Shown one piece after another: positions 32,893 to 41,773 of a DNA stretch of 64,000 nt (position 1 is its first letter; each line of letters begins with the position of its first letter). Under the pieces are notes generated by a model. The model had not been told where the DNA came from and made no database searches. It was given only the letters and a program-made list of their open reading frames with translations. This DNA comes from Flavobacterium glycines (lineage in GTDB: Bacteria > Bacteroidota > Bacteroidia > Flavobacteriales > Flavobacteriaceae). The stretch spans positions 868,001 to 932,000 of the forward strand of contig NZ_FNEO01000001.1 in assembly GCF_900100165.1 (NCBI RefSeq). The letters are read 5' to 3'. The position numbers and the translations under genes were made by a program.

Positions 32893-34977
32893 ATGACATT
32901 AAAAAAAACATCTCCAAAAATACTTTTTTTAATAGTTTCATCAAGTGTAGTTTTTTTGATGCTTTATGCTGTTTTGTTGTATTATATTGGTAAAACAGAA
33001 AAGGATGCTTATCAAAATTCGGTTGAATTATTCGAAAGTAAAATCAACCAATTGCTGTTGTTAGAGTCCAAACCGATTTTAACAGCCTTAAAAAATGACA
33101 CCAATTGGGATGAGTTTGTTGATTTTATCTCAACAAAAAAACAAACATGGTATGATGAGACTATTAGTAATGAGTTGAGGATTTACGGTGCCGATTACTT
33201 AGGTGTTTACGACCAAAACAAGCAATTTATTACACGTACTCCTACTCCTGTAATAAAAACCGTTGATTTTATCCCGAAACAAGCCATGACTGTTTTGGAT
33301 AAAAAAAGAGTTGTAAAGTTTTATATAAAAATCCCTGAAGGAGTTGTCGAGGTAACCGGGGCGACTATTCATCCTTCAGATGATCCTTTTAAAATTAAAA
33401 CCAAACCTTCGGGTTATTTTTTCGTTGCGCGTTTAATCAATGGGAAATTTATCAAAAATTTAGAAAAAATAACTTCTTCTAAAATAACTTCTTTAAATGT
33501 TAATGACAGTATTCCGGAACAAAGACATGTGGTAAGTGCTGTTTATTCCTTAAAAAATCCCAAAGGAGAATTAATTGGGAAATTACTGTTTGAAAGAAAT
33601 TTTGATGTTTATTTTGAAAATACAATTCGCGTTTTATACATCATTATTGCTGTTTTTATACTGTATTTGGTGGTAAGTATTTATTATACGCAAAAATTGG
33701 TCTATCGGCCATTGTACTTGGTTCGAAGAGCACTTCAAAGAGGGAGTTTAAGTGCTATAGCCGAGTTGAAAAAAACCACCGGTGAGTTTAGTTATATAGG
33801 TAATTTATTTGAAGAAAATAATAATCAAAAAATTGCTTTGATTAAAGCAAAACTCAAAGCAGAGGAAGGGGATTTGTTAAAAGCTTCTTTCTTAGCCAAT
33901 TTATCGCATGAAATAAGAACACCAATGAACGCTATCAATGGTTTTACCGAGCTTATTTTGAATACAGACATTGATGAAAAAGAACGAATCGAATATTTAA
34001 ATGTAATTCAGAAAAACGGACAAAATCTGGTTTCTATTATTGATGATTTGATAGAGATGTCTAAGATAGATGCAAATCAGATAACGCCAAATTTCACCGA
34101 AATTAATTTAGAATCCTGTATTGAAGAGCTTTATAAAACGGTTAAGGTAACAATACCTAAAAAGAAACCTTTAAAGTTTAAGTTGTACAAGAGTACTGTT
34201 CCTGCAGCTTATAATATTATTACCGATGAGATTAAACTCAAGCAGGTTATCATTAATTTATTGACCAATGCCATAAAATATACAGATGAAGGGATGGTTC
34301 GATTTAAATATGAAATCGATGAAGAGAATAATTTAATTCATTTTACCATACAAGATACCGGTTCGGGAATTGATGAAAATCATCATAAACATGTTTTTGA
34401 TCGATTTAAGCGCATAGAAAATGATCAGTCTATAACAGTAGGAGGATTGGGTCTGGGGCTTTCTATTTCTAAGGCTTATATAGAAATTCTGGGAGGAACA
34501 ATTAATCTGGAGTCAAAAGTAGGAGAAGGTTCCGTCTTTTATTTTTCAATTCCTTTGAAATATGCAAAAGTGGAGCATATAGTGGTTAAGCCAATCCGTG
34601 AAAAAGAATTAGCAAAATCTGAGGATAGGGTAATTTTGATAGCTGAAGATGATAATGTTAATTTTTTATTGTTTCAAAAAATGATGAAAGATAAAGCGTA
34701 TCAGATTATAAGAGCAGTAAATGGGCAGGAAGCTGTCGATATTTGTATTAATAATTCGGATATTGATTTGGTTTTAATGGATATCAAAATGCCTGTTATG
34801 AATGGATTTGAAGCTATTGAGCAGATACGTCCTATCAGGCCGAAACTTCCTATTATAGCGCAAACAGCTTATTCTTCTTCTGAAGATAAAGCTAAAATTG
34901 AAAAAGCGGGATTTGATGATTATATTACCAAGCCTTTGAATAGAGATCGTTTGTTTGAATTAATAAATAAATATTAA
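32893..34977 (+). CDS. CHASE4 hybrid sensor histidine kinase/response regulator
   Basis: A 694-residue membrane sensor. TM1 is near 10-35. An extracytoplasmic CHASE4-like ligand domain follows (about 40-240, with N-W-D-E-F-V-D and Y-L-G-V-Y-D), then TM2 (about 250-270). The HisKA H-box is F-L-A-N-L-S-H-E-I-R-T-P-M-N. The HATPase has N-A-I-K-Y-T and G-L-G-L-G-L-S-I-S-K. A receiver ends the protein (E-D-D near its start, phospho-Asp in V-L-M-D-I-K-M-P, Lys in I-T-K-P-L-N). I use the ATG at 32893; a TTG four codons earlier is less likely. No DNA-binding output is attached, so it signals through a phosphorelay. Confidence 0.92.
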   Translation: MTLKKTSPKILFLIVSSSVVFLMLYAVLLYYIGKTEKDAYQNSVELFESKINQLLLLESKPILTALKNDTNWDEFVDFISTKKQTWYDETISNELRIYGADYLGVYDQNKQFITRTPTPVIKTVDFIPKQAMTVLDKKRVVKFYIKIPEGVVEVTGATIHPSDDPFKIKTKPSGYFFVARLINGKFIKNLEKITSSKITSLNVNDSIPEQRHVVSAVYSLKNPKGELIGKLLFERNFDVYFENTIRVLYIIIAVFILYLVVSIYYTQKLVYRPLYLVRRALQRGSLSAIAELKKTTGEFSYIGNLFEENNNQKIALIKAKLKAEEGDLLKASFLANLSHEIRTPMNAINGFTELILNTDIDEKERIEYLNVIQKNGQNLVSIIDDLIEMSKIDANQITPNFTEINLESCIEELYKTVKVTIPKKKPLKFKLYKSTVPAAYNIITDEIKLKQVIINLLTNAIKYTDEGMVRFKYEIDEENNLIHFTIQDTGSGIDENHHKHVFDRFKRIENDQSITVGGLGLGLSISKAYIEILGGTINLESKVGEGSVFYFSIPLKYAKVEHIVVKPIREKELAKSEDRVILIAEDDNVNFLLFQKMMKDKAYQIIRAVNGQEAVDICINNSDIDLVLMDIKMPVMNGFEAIEQIRPIRPKLPIIAQTAYSSSEDKAKIEKAGFDDYITKPLNRDRLFELINKY

Positions 34978-34987
34978 TGTGTTTCAA

Positions 34988-35857
34988 ATGAATGCAATCA
35001 AAAGGTTCTTTTTTCAGCTAATGCTGTCGTTGTCGGTTTTTGGTTTTTCGCAGGAAAAAAAATTAAAGGAGGATACGATTGTAGAAGAAAAAAAACTGAG
35101 TATTACTATTGATTTAGTGAGCAGGTATCTTTGGCGAGGACAATGTTGGGGTGGAAATTATGCAGCGGTACAGCCTTCAGCAGAATATGCTGTTACACCC
35201 AAATTGGCAATAGGGACTTGGGCTACGACTAATTTTAAAAAGGATTATTATTATCCGGATAATGAAAATTATTATAAAGGTTATCGGGAAATAGACTGGT
35301 ATTTGAGTTATCAAATCAATGATTTTTTGCAATTCCAACTTTGGGATTATTATTGGCCTTCTGTTTCAAAAGTAGAAGGTGTAAGCAATAAATTTTTAGA
35401 TTACGGGCCTACAAGTTCACAAACAGTAGATGCGATTTTGTATTTTGATTTTTCCGAAGGTTATCAATACCCGTTTAATGCTACCATAAGTACATTTGTA
35501 GGAGGGAATGATTATCGCTACAACAGCATACAACAACCAAAACGTAATTATACGACTTATCTTGAGTTAGGGTATACTTTAAAATTGTTTGAAAAGTCAA
35601 ATTGCAAATTCATTCAAAATTTAGAATTAATGCCTTCGGCGGGAGTTGTATTAAATAATAAAGCAGCTTATTATAATTTTGCTGATTATGACAAGCCTTC
35701 TTTTGTGAATTTAGGGGTAAAAGCTACTAAAGAATTTGATTTAGGAGATGATGTTGTAATGCCACTTTCGTTGAATTATGTTCATAACGGGGCTACAAAT
35801 AACACGGGTTTTTTTGGTAAGGATTTCCTGGTTGCAGGAATTAGTTTTACCTATTAA
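34988..35857 (+). CDS. Hypothetical outer-membrane protein (TorF/porin-like barrel)
   Basis: About 289 residues with a signal peptide (L-S-V-F-G-F-S-Q). Barrel-like strands follow: the S-R-Y-L-W-R-G-Q motif, like the 'S-x-Y-x-W-R-G' start of TorF-type putative porins, G-Y-R-E-I-D-W-Y-L-S-Y-Q, and an aromatic C-terminus (G-I-S-F-T-Y). It starts ten bases after the hybrid kinase stop, so it is probably in one transcript with it. I use ATG 34988 rather than the GTG at 34979. Substrate unknown. Confidence 0.75.
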   Translation: MNAIKRFFFQLMLSLSVFGFSQEKKLKEDTIVEEKKLSITIDLVSRYLWRGQCWGGNYAAVQPSAEYAVTPKLAIGTWATTNFKKDYYYPDNENYYKGYREIDWYLSYQINDFLQFQLWDYYWPSVSKVEGVSNKFLDYGPTSSQTVDAILYFDFSEGYQYPFNATISTFVGGNDYRYNSIQQPKRNYTTYLELGYTLKLFEKSNCKFIQNLELMPSAGVVLNNKAAYYNFADYDKPSFVNLGVKATKEFDLGDDVVMPLSLNYVHNGATNNTGFFGKDFLVAGISFTY

Positions 35858-35880
35858 TTTTATTTTGGGATAAAAAGCAT

Positions 35881-35917
35881 AAAAAAAGCAGGTCTTTTAA
35901 TAAGAGCCTGCTTTTTT
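35881..35917. terminator. Bidirectional terminator between converging genes
   Basis: GCAGG-TCTT pairs with AAGA-G-CCTGC with one bulge. It has an A-run on the left and a T-run on the right. Confidence 0.75.
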
Positions 35918-35936
35918 AGTTTTGTTATGTTTGTTT

Positions 35937-36593
35937 TTAGTTCTTCAAATCTTTAATTACTTTGAAAGCAACATCTACCTGATCTTCACCAACCAAAATA
36001 GTGAATTCATTAGAAGTCGAAATTACTTCGTTGATGATGATTCCTTCCCAGGCTAAACGTTGGAAAATGAAATAATAAATTCCCGGAACCACAATGTTTT
36101 CTTTTGGTAATTTAACTGTTATAGAAGCCAGATTGTCTAATTTCTGAATTAACTTTTCGTTAGAAAAATGTTTGTCTACTAGTTTGTTTACGGTGTTGCT
36201 TACCACAATATTAATCTCGTTTACTCCTCTTGAAGAAGTGTAAAAAACATCCGGAAAACCATTGATATCCGAAATTAATTCGGCTTGTTTGTTTAAAACG
36301 GTTTCTGAAACAGCAAAAGTATAATCGGTTAAGGCAGAACGAACGGTAATTTCACCTATGTTTTTGATTACTTTATTAATTTTATGATTCAGTCTGAAAT
36401 CCAGTTCTTCTGTTAATCTTTTTAAGGACATCACAACAGCGCCCTGTTTTACTTCTTTTCCAAATTCGCTCTCCAGCTCGGACATGATGTTCCTGGATAA
36501 AGAGGTTAAGTTGATGATTCCAAGTGACAAAGCATTTAATAAAAATGGTTTTGTTTTGATGTAATTTTCGACAATTGAAGAAACTGTTTTCAT
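35937..36593 (-). CDS. ACT-domain-like hypothetical protein
   Basis: A 218-residue cytosolic protein. The N-terminal part is helical (V-E-N-Y-I-K-T-K-P-F-L-L-N-A-L). The C-terminal two thirds look like two ACT-type modules of the aspartokinase kind: I-T-V-R-S-A-L-T-D-Y-T-F-A-V-S and, more clearly, L-A-S-I-T-V-K-L-P-K ... I-I-I-N-E-V-I-S-T-S-N-E-F-T-I-L-V. No kinase domain is attached, so it may be a small-molecule-sensing regulator. I use ATG 36593; the in-frame TTG at 36599 is less likely. Confidence 0.65.
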   Translation of the reverse strand: MKTVSSIVENYIKTKPFLLNALSLGIINLTSLSRNIMSELESEFGKEVKQGAVVMSLKRLTEELDFRLNHKINKVIKNIGEITVRSALTDYTFAVSETVLNKQAELISDINGFPDVFYTSSRGVNEINIVVSNTVNKLVDKHFSNEKLIQKLDNLASITVKLPKENIVVPGIYYFIFQRLAWEGIIINEVISTSNEFTILVGEDQVDVAFKVIKDLKN

Positions 36594-36659
36594 AATCAAA
36601 TAGGTGTTTTTACTTAGTTTTTAAGTCGATTTACTTAGTTAAATCGTTAAAAATATGCG

Positions 36660-36691
36660 CAAATATAATTAAAAAAACAATTTGTTACAAA
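36660..36691 (-). promoter_or_regulatory. Promoter of the ACT-like gene
   Basis: On the minus strand TATATTTG (36660-36667) fits TAnnTTTG. A TTTG at 36688-36691 lies 20 bases upstream. The predicted start is near 36653. Confidence 0.6.
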
Positions 36692-36711
36692 AATAACATC
36701 AAAAATTAACA

Positions 36712-37071
36712 TTAAAAATGAAAAAAGGCGTCTGTAAGGTGTTCAATTACAAAAGATTTACCTTCTTTATAGATGGAAATTATGTCAAAACGGACATTGA
36801 TGTCGAGGTCTTTTTCAACTACGTAGTTGTCAACGGCTTTCGTAAGTAGTTTTATTTTTTTGGTATTGACAGCGTCCTGAGGAAGGCCAAATTCCAGTGA
36901 TGAACGCGTTTTTACTTCTACAATAGCCAGTGTATCATTTGTTTGGGCTATGATGTCTATTTCGGCTTTTTGAAATGTCCAATTGGTTTCCAGTATGGTG
37001 TAGCCATTGTTTTTTAAGAAATTAACAGCTAATTCTTCGCCTAGTTTTCCTAATTCGTTGTGTTGAGCCAT
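36712..37071 (-). CDS. YraN family endonuclease-like protein (UPF0102)
   Basis: A 119-residue single-domain protein with a PD-(D/E)xK nuclease-like core: G-E-E-L-A-V-N-F-L-K near the start, A-E-I-D-I-I-A-Q, and I-V-E-V-K-T-R with the E-x-K. The family resembles Holliday-junction resolvases, but its role is not settled. It is a full-length copy. Upstream is a spacer with the dispersed AGTGTTCAGT element and the LD-carboxypeptidase gene, on the same strand. Confidence 0.92.
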   Translation of the reverse strand: MAQHNELGKLGEELAVNFLKNNGYTILETNWTFQKAEIDIIAQTNDTLAIVEVKTRSSLEFGLPQDAVNTKKIKLLTKAVDNYVVEKDLDINVRFDIISIYKEGKSFVIEHLTDAFFHF

Positions 37072-37147
37072 TGGAAATAGTGTTCAGTGTTCAGTAATCA
37101 GCCAAATTGTTATTGATTTTTGATATTGTTATTGAAATTGCCATTGA

Positions 37148-38140
37148 TTAATCTTCAAATTTCAATGTACTCTTTTCAGGAGTAACTTCCATAGATACCG
37201 TGCTCCCTAAAATCAATGCTCTATTGTCCTGAATATGTCCTGCGGGGAAATTATAAATTACAGGGATGTCGTATTTTTTAGTTACATCTTCAATAATTTC
37301 AACTGCATTTTTTCCCCATGGAATTTCGTTGTCTTTCATTTTTGTCATAGAACCTACTACAATTCCTTTTATGCTTTCCAGACAACCGTTGCGTTTTAAA
37401 TTCATCATCATACGGTCGATATGGTATAAATATTCATCCAGATCTTCGATGAATAAGATTTTTTCATGACAATCAATTGCTGATGGAGAACCAAACAAAC
37501 TGTACAAAATAGATAAATTTCCGCCTACTAATTCCCCTTTTGCTTTCCCTGCACGGTTCATTGTGTCAGAAGGAATTTCATAACTAATAGGTTCATTAAA
37601 CAATGCTTCTCTTAAAGTTTCTTTGGCTTCCGGAGTAGCTCGGGGAATACTTACCGGCATGATGCCATGAATGGTTTTGTATCCAAGTGTGTTAAGATGA
37701 TTGTGTAAAACCGTAATATCGCTAAAGCCTACAATCCATTTTGGATTTTTCCTGAATTGGGTAAAATCTAATGAATCAATTATTCGAACAGTTCCATAGC
37801 CGCCTTTTACGCACCAAATGGCTTTGATGTTGGGATTGTCTAATTGTGCTTGGAAGTCGGCAGTTCGCTCCTCATCTGTTCCTGCAAGCTGATTGTTATC
37901 CAAGCCAATACTCTTGCCTATTACGACTTCGAGTCCCCAACTATGCAATAAATCGATAGCGGGCTGTAATAAGTTTTCGGTATATTTTCTGGCGGTGGCT
38001 ACAATAGCAATAGTGTCTCCTTTTTGTAAAGCGGCTGGTGTAATCATGTTTTGTTGAGCTTGACTGGTGAAAGATTGAAAAAATAAAATCAGGAATAGAC
38101 TAAATATTCGGCTTGAAAATAAAAATCGGGAAGTAGTCAT
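37148..38140 (-). CDS. LD-carboxypeptidase (peptidase S66), exported
   Basis: A 330-residue peptidase S66 that in related species removes the terminal D-Ala from murein tetrapeptides during recycling. It has a long N-terminal hydrophobic export signal ending T-S-Q-A-Q, unlike the cytosolic LdcA of E. coli. The nucleophile Ser is in V-G-F-S-D-I-T-V-L-H. Other family pieces are C-V-K-G-G-Y-G-T-V-R, L-F-I-E-D-L-D-E and F-P-A-G-H. It probably acts in the periplasm. Confidence 0.9.
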   Translation of the reverse strand: MTTSRFLFSSRIFSLFLILFFQSFTSQAQQNMITPAALQKGDTIAIVATARKYTENLLQPAIDLLHSWGLEVVIGKSIGLDNNQLAGTDEERTADFQAQLDNPNIKAIWCVKGGYGTVRIIDSLDFTQFRKNPKWIVGFSDITVLHNHLNTLGYKTIHGIMPVSIPRATPEAKETLREALFNEPISYEIPSDTMNRAGKAKGELVGGNLSILYSLFGSPSAIDCHEKILFIEDLDEYLYHIDRMMMNLKRNGCLESIKGIVVGSMTKMKDNEIPWGKNAVEIIEDVTKKYDIPVIYNFPAGHIQDNRALILGSTVSMEVTPEKSTLKFED

Positions 38141-38279
38141 ATTGTGTTTTTCCTGAATAAATAAAAATTGAAATGCTTTGTCGAAGCATTAAAACAAAGA
38201 TAACTAAAAACCAAAAATATTATATTGGAAATTGTATGAAATGGATTAAATTTACTAAAGTGTTTTAACTTAGTTGTTT

Positions 38280-39374
38280 ATGCAAAAACTGAGATTGATT
38301 GTTGTTGCTTTGCTTTTATTGGGTCAAATGATTTTTTCTCAGCCCAAAAATTATCGAATTCATACGGTAGCATTTTACAATTTCGAAAATCTATTTGATA
38401 CAATTGATAATCCTGAGACACATGATGAGGAATGGACTCCCCGGGGAATACAACATTGGACATCTAAAAAATACCATCAGAAACTGCAAAATCTTGCCCG
38501 GGTTTTGAGTGAAATTGGCAAACCGGAAAATTCCAATTCGCCTACATTTATTGCAGGTTCTGAAATTGAAAACAGAAATGTACTTGAAGATTTAATTCAA
38601 CAGCCCAATATGGCGGCCCGGGATTATGGAATTATTCATTTTGATTCTCCTGACAAAAGAGGGATTGATGTGGCTTTATTGTACCAAAAGAAATTTTTCC
38701 TGCCTACTTCTTTCACAAATATTCCCTTGAACATTTATAAGAAAGAAAATCAGGAGTTTGCTTCCACCTCAGAAGAAACCGATAATGATATTGTTGGGAA
38801 CAGCTATCAAAATCGGATTTTTACCCGTGACCAACTTTTAGTAACGGGATTTTTGGATGGAGAAGAAATTCATATTATTGTCAATCACTGGCCTTCGCGT
38901 TCAGGCGGGGAGAAAAAATCGAGTCCGTATAGAGAAGCAGCCGGGATTTTGAATCGAAAAATCATTGATTCGTTGCAAAAAATCAATCCAAATGCTAAGG
39001 TGATTACGCTTGGTGATTTGAATGATAGTCCTTTTAATAACAGTATCAAAAAAGCATTGGGAACTAAGGCTCAAAAACAGGATGTGCCTGAATTCGGAAT
39101 TTACAATCCCTTTGAAGAAATGGCTAAAAAAGGTTTGGGAACTATAGCTTTTGGTGATGCTTGGGATATCTTTGACCAAATTATGCTTACCCAGTCTTTG
39201 GTGAAAAATGATTTTTCGACTTATCAATATTGGAAAGCGGGAATTTTTAACAGAAGTTATCTGATTCAGAATTCAGGACGTTACAAAGGGTATCCTAAAC
39301 GACATTCGGCAACCGAAGTAGGTTTTAGTGATCACTTTCCCGTTTATATTTATCTGATTAAAGAGGCTAAATGA
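38280..39374 (+). CDS. Endonuclease/exonuclease/phosphatase family protein, secreted
   Basis: A 364-residue exported EEP-fold enzyme (signal peptide ending I-F-S-Q). Active-site pieces are Y-N-F-E-N-L-F-D, G-S-E-I-E-N, N-H-W-P-S-R-S-G-G, L-G-D-L-N-D-S-P and S-D-H-F-P-V, so the metal and His residues are in place. Members are DNases or phosphodiesterases. The ATG at 38280 is used; an in-frame TTG lies two codons upstream. An extracellular nuclease role is plausible, but the substrate is not proven. Confidence 0.88.
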   Translation: MQKLRLIVVALLLLGQMIFSQPKNYRIHTVAFYNFENLFDTIDNPETHDEEWTPRGIQHWTSKKYHQKLQNLARVLSEIGKPENSNSPTFIAGSEIENRNVLEDLIQQPNMAARDYGIIHFDSPDKRGIDVALLYQKKFFLPTSFTNIPLNIYKKENQEFASTSEETDNDIVGNSYQNRIFTRDQLLVTGFLDGEEIHIIVNHWPSRSGGEKKSSPYREAAGILNRKIIDSLQKINPNAKVITLGDLNDSPFNNSIKKALGTKAQKQDVPEFGIYNPFEEMAKKGLGTIAFGDAWDIFDQIMLTQSLVKNDFSTYQYWKAGIFNRSYLIQNSGRYKGYPKRHSATEVGFSDHFPVYIYLIKEAK

Positions 39375-39396
39375 TGTTTTTTAGGTGTGTTACACA

Positions 39397-39536
39397 AAGA
39401 TTCGCAAAGGAAATACTAAGTTTCGCAAAGATTTTTCTTTAAAATTGAATGTTGATGAAGTTAATTTCAAACTGTTTCTTTGTGTCTTCGGGGTTTTCTT
39501 AGTGAATCTTTGTGAAAGCCAACATTCTTTTTTTCG
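39397..39536. repeat. Dispersed CTTTGTG/CTTAGTG inverted-repeat element
   Basis: The left half has ACACAAAG and CGCAAAG units. The right half has their inverted forms, CTTTGTG, CTTAGTG and CTTTGTG. A related element lies at 58385-58490. It forms a long imperfect hairpin in the leader of the dioxygenase gene. Confidence 0.6.
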
Positions 39537-39567
39537 TACCTTAGCTTTTTTAAAAAAACAACTCAAA

Positions 39568-40107
39568 ATGGCAATTTCAAGACCTTTTAACCTGATCAAA
39601 TGGATTGATGAAAATCGTCAATTGCTAAAACCGCCCGTTGGCAACAAGAACTTGTATGTAGATTCCGGTGATTATATTGTGATGATTGTTGCGGGACCTA
39701 ATGCCCGAAAAGATTTTCATTATAACGAGACTGAAGAATTGTTCTATCAGTTAGAAGGTTCTATTCAAATCCTTACTCAGGAAGATGGCGAGCGTCATGT
39801 GTTGGAACTCAATCCCGGCGATATGTACCTTCATCCGGCTACGATTCCGCATTCCCCTATTCGTTCCGAAGGTTCCATAGGTTTGGTTATTGAGCGAAAA
39901 AGAGCCAAACAAGGTTTTGTAGACGGTTTGTTGTGGTATTGCGATAATTGCAATCACAAGTTACACGAAGTCTATTTTGAACTCAACAATATCGAAAAAG
40001 ATTTCTTGCCGCATTTTGAGGATTTTTACAATTCAGAAAAACTACGTACTTGCGAAAAATGTGGAACTGTTATGGAAACAGATCCAAGATTTATCGCTAA
40101 AAAATAA
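39568..40107 (+). CDS. nbaC: 3-hydroxyanthranilate 3,4-dioxygenase
   Basis: A 179-residue cupin enzyme that opens the ring of 3-hydroxyanthranilate in the kynurenine route. Iron ligands are visible as H and E in F-H-Y-N-E-T-E-E-L and the later His in Y-L-H-P-A-T-I-P-H. The bacterial C-terminal rubredoxin-like metal site is present: C-D-N-C and C-E-K-C. The open frame extends 61 residues upstream through a repeat, but M-A-I-S-R-P at 39568 is the family start. An aldehyde dehydrogenase follows 109 bases later. Confidence 0.95.
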   Translation: MAISRPFNLIKWIDENRQLLKPPVGNKNLYVDSGDYIVMIVAGPNARKDFHYNETEELFYQLEGSIQILTQEDGERHVLELNPGDMYLHPATIPHSPIRSEGSIGLVIERKRAKQGFVDGLLWYCDNCNHKLHEVYFELNNIEKDFLPHFEDFYNSEKLRTCEKCGTVMETDPRFIAKK

Positions 40108-40200
40108 TTTTTTTAAGGAGCTTTTCCCGTTATCCACTCTATCTTTCCCTGCTTAAAGAAAGCAGGAAAAGGATGCCGTTACTACCGGGGCTAAAACACA
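40108..40200. repeat. Structured intergenic element between the dioxygenase and ALDH genes
   Basis: It holds the hairpin TTTCCCTGCTT / AAGCAGGAAAA (40144-40170, one mismatch) flanked by GGAGCTTTTCCCG and TACCGGGG. To my memory similar 'GGAGCTTTTCCCG...ACCGGGG' stretches recur in many Flavobacterium genomes. Function is unknown. Confidence 0.5.
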
Positions 40201-40216
40201 AAACGTACTAATTACC

Positions 40217-41770
40217 ATGACAACAATCGCAACTCAATTTGGAATAAAAGCCGCTTTAGCACAATTAGGAATTCGCGAGCTAAATGATGGAACATCAACA
40301 GGAGTAAACTCTTTTTCAACAGGAGAAATTCTGGAAAGTTACTCGCCTGTGGATGGTCAGTTGATTGCAAAAGTAAAAACCACTTCGGCTGCCGATTACG
40401 AAAAAGTAATGCAAGCGGCTACCGAAGCTTTCCAGTCTTTCCGATTGATGCCGGCACCACAACGAGGTGAAATTGTACGTCAGTTTGGAGAAAAATTACG
40501 CCAAAATAAAGAAGCTTTAGGTAAATTGGTTTCTTACGAAATGGGGAAATCACTGCAGGAAGGCTACGGAGAGGTTCAGGAAATGATTGATATTTGCGAT
40601 TTTGCCGTTGGACTTTCCCGACAATTGCACGGTTTGACGATGCATTCTGAGCGTCCTAATCACCGAATGTATGAACAATACCATTCTTTAGGCGTGGTCG
40701 GAATCATTTCGGCATTTAATTTTCCGGTGGCAGTTTGGTCCTGGAATGCTGCGCTGGCTTTGGTTTGTGGCGATGTTTGTGTTTGGAAACCATCTGAGAA
40801 AACACCGCTTTGCGGAATTGCCTGTCAAAATATTTTAGCACAAGTTTTACAAGAAAATAAGCTACCGGAAGGAATTTCATGCTTAATCAATGGCGATTAT
40901 AAATTAGGAGAATTATTGACTAAGGATTCCCGAATTCCGTTAATTTCAGCTACTGGTTCTACCCGAATGGGGAAAATTGTGGCGCAAACTGTGGCTGCCC
41001 GTTTAGGGAAATCTTTATTGGAATTAGGTGGAAACAACGCTATTATTGTCACTCCCGATGCCGATATTAAAATGACGATTATTGGAGCTGTTTTTGGAGC
41101 TGTTGGAACAGCAGGACAGCGTTGTACTTCTACGCGTCGTTTAATTATTCACGAAAGTGTGTATGATAAAGTCGCAACTGCTTTAGTTGCTGCTTACCAA
41201 CAATTGCGTATTGGAAATCCATTGGACGAAAAAAATCATGTAGGGCCATTAATTGATATTGATGCTGTCGAAAAATACAACAAAGCCTTAGAAAAAGCAG
41301 TTGCTCAAGGAGCTAAAATCCTTGTAGATGGATCTGTACTTTCGGGTTCCGGATATGAAAGTGGCTGTTATGTACAGCCTGCCATTGTTGCAGCCGAAAA
41401 TTCATTTGAGATTGTGCAATGCGAAACTTTTGCTCCTATTTTGTATTTGTTGAAATATTCAGGAACAGTTGAGAATGCAATTGCAATTCAAAATAATGTT
41501 GCCCAAGGATTGTCTTCAGCAATTATGACTACCAACTTGCGTGAAGCCGAATTGTTCTTGTCGGTTTCAGGTTCTGATTGCGGAATTGCCAATGTAAATA
41601 TTGGAACTTCCGGTGCCGAAATTGGAGGTGCTTTTGGCGGTGAAAAAGAAACCGGCGGCGGCCGGGAATCAGGTTCAGATGCCTGGAAAGTCTATATGCG
41701 AAGACAAACCAATACTATAAACTACGGCAGTACTTTGCCTTTGGCACAAGGGATAAAGTTTGATTTGTAA
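40217..41770 (+). CDS. ALDH7-family aldehyde dehydrogenase (antiquitin-like)
   Basis: A 517-residue NAD-dependent aldehyde dehydrogenase close to ALDH7/antiquitin. The catalytic Cys is in G-T-A-G-Q-R-C-T-S-T, the general-base Glu in L-L-E-L-G-G-N-N-A. The subfamily ending G-A-E-I-G-G-A-F-G-G-E-K and Y-M-R-R-Q-T-N-T-I-N-Y is nearly that of antiquitin. Members oxidise 2-aminoadipate semialdehyde in lysine breakdown. The neighbouring 3-hydroxyanthranilate dioxygenase raises the alternative of 2-aminomuconate semialdehyde, which sequence alone does not favour. Confidence 0.92.
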   Translation: MTTIATQFGIKAALAQLGIRELNDGTSTGVNSFSTGEILESYSPVDGQLIAKVKTTSAADYEKVMQAATEAFQSFRLMPAPQRGEIVRQFGEKLRQNKEALGKLVSYEMGKSLQEGYGEVQEMIDICDFAVGLSRQLHGLTMHSERPNHRMYEQYHSLGVVGIISAFNFPVAVWSWNAALALVCGDVCVWKPSEKTPLCGIACQNILAQVLQENKLPEGISCLINGDYKLGELLTKDSRIPLISATGSTRMGKIVAQTVAARLGKSLLELGGNNAIIVTPDADIKMTIIGAVFGAVGTAGQRCTSTRRLIIHESVYDKVATALVAAYQQLRIGNPLDEKNHVGPLIDIDAVEKYNKALEKAVAQGAKILVDGSVLSGSGYESGCYVQPAIVAAENSFEIVQCETFAPILYLLKYSGTVENAIAIQNNVAQGLSSAIMTTNLREAELFLSVSGSDCGIANVNIGTSGAEIGGAFGGEKETGGGRESGSDAWKVYMRRQTNTINYGSTLPLAQGIKFDL

Positions 41771-41773
41771 AAT

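Noticed and set aside
39385..39567. 61-residue N-terminal extension of the dioxygenase
   Set aside because: It is encoded by the dispersed CTTTGTG element; known enzymes start at the equivalent of 39568.
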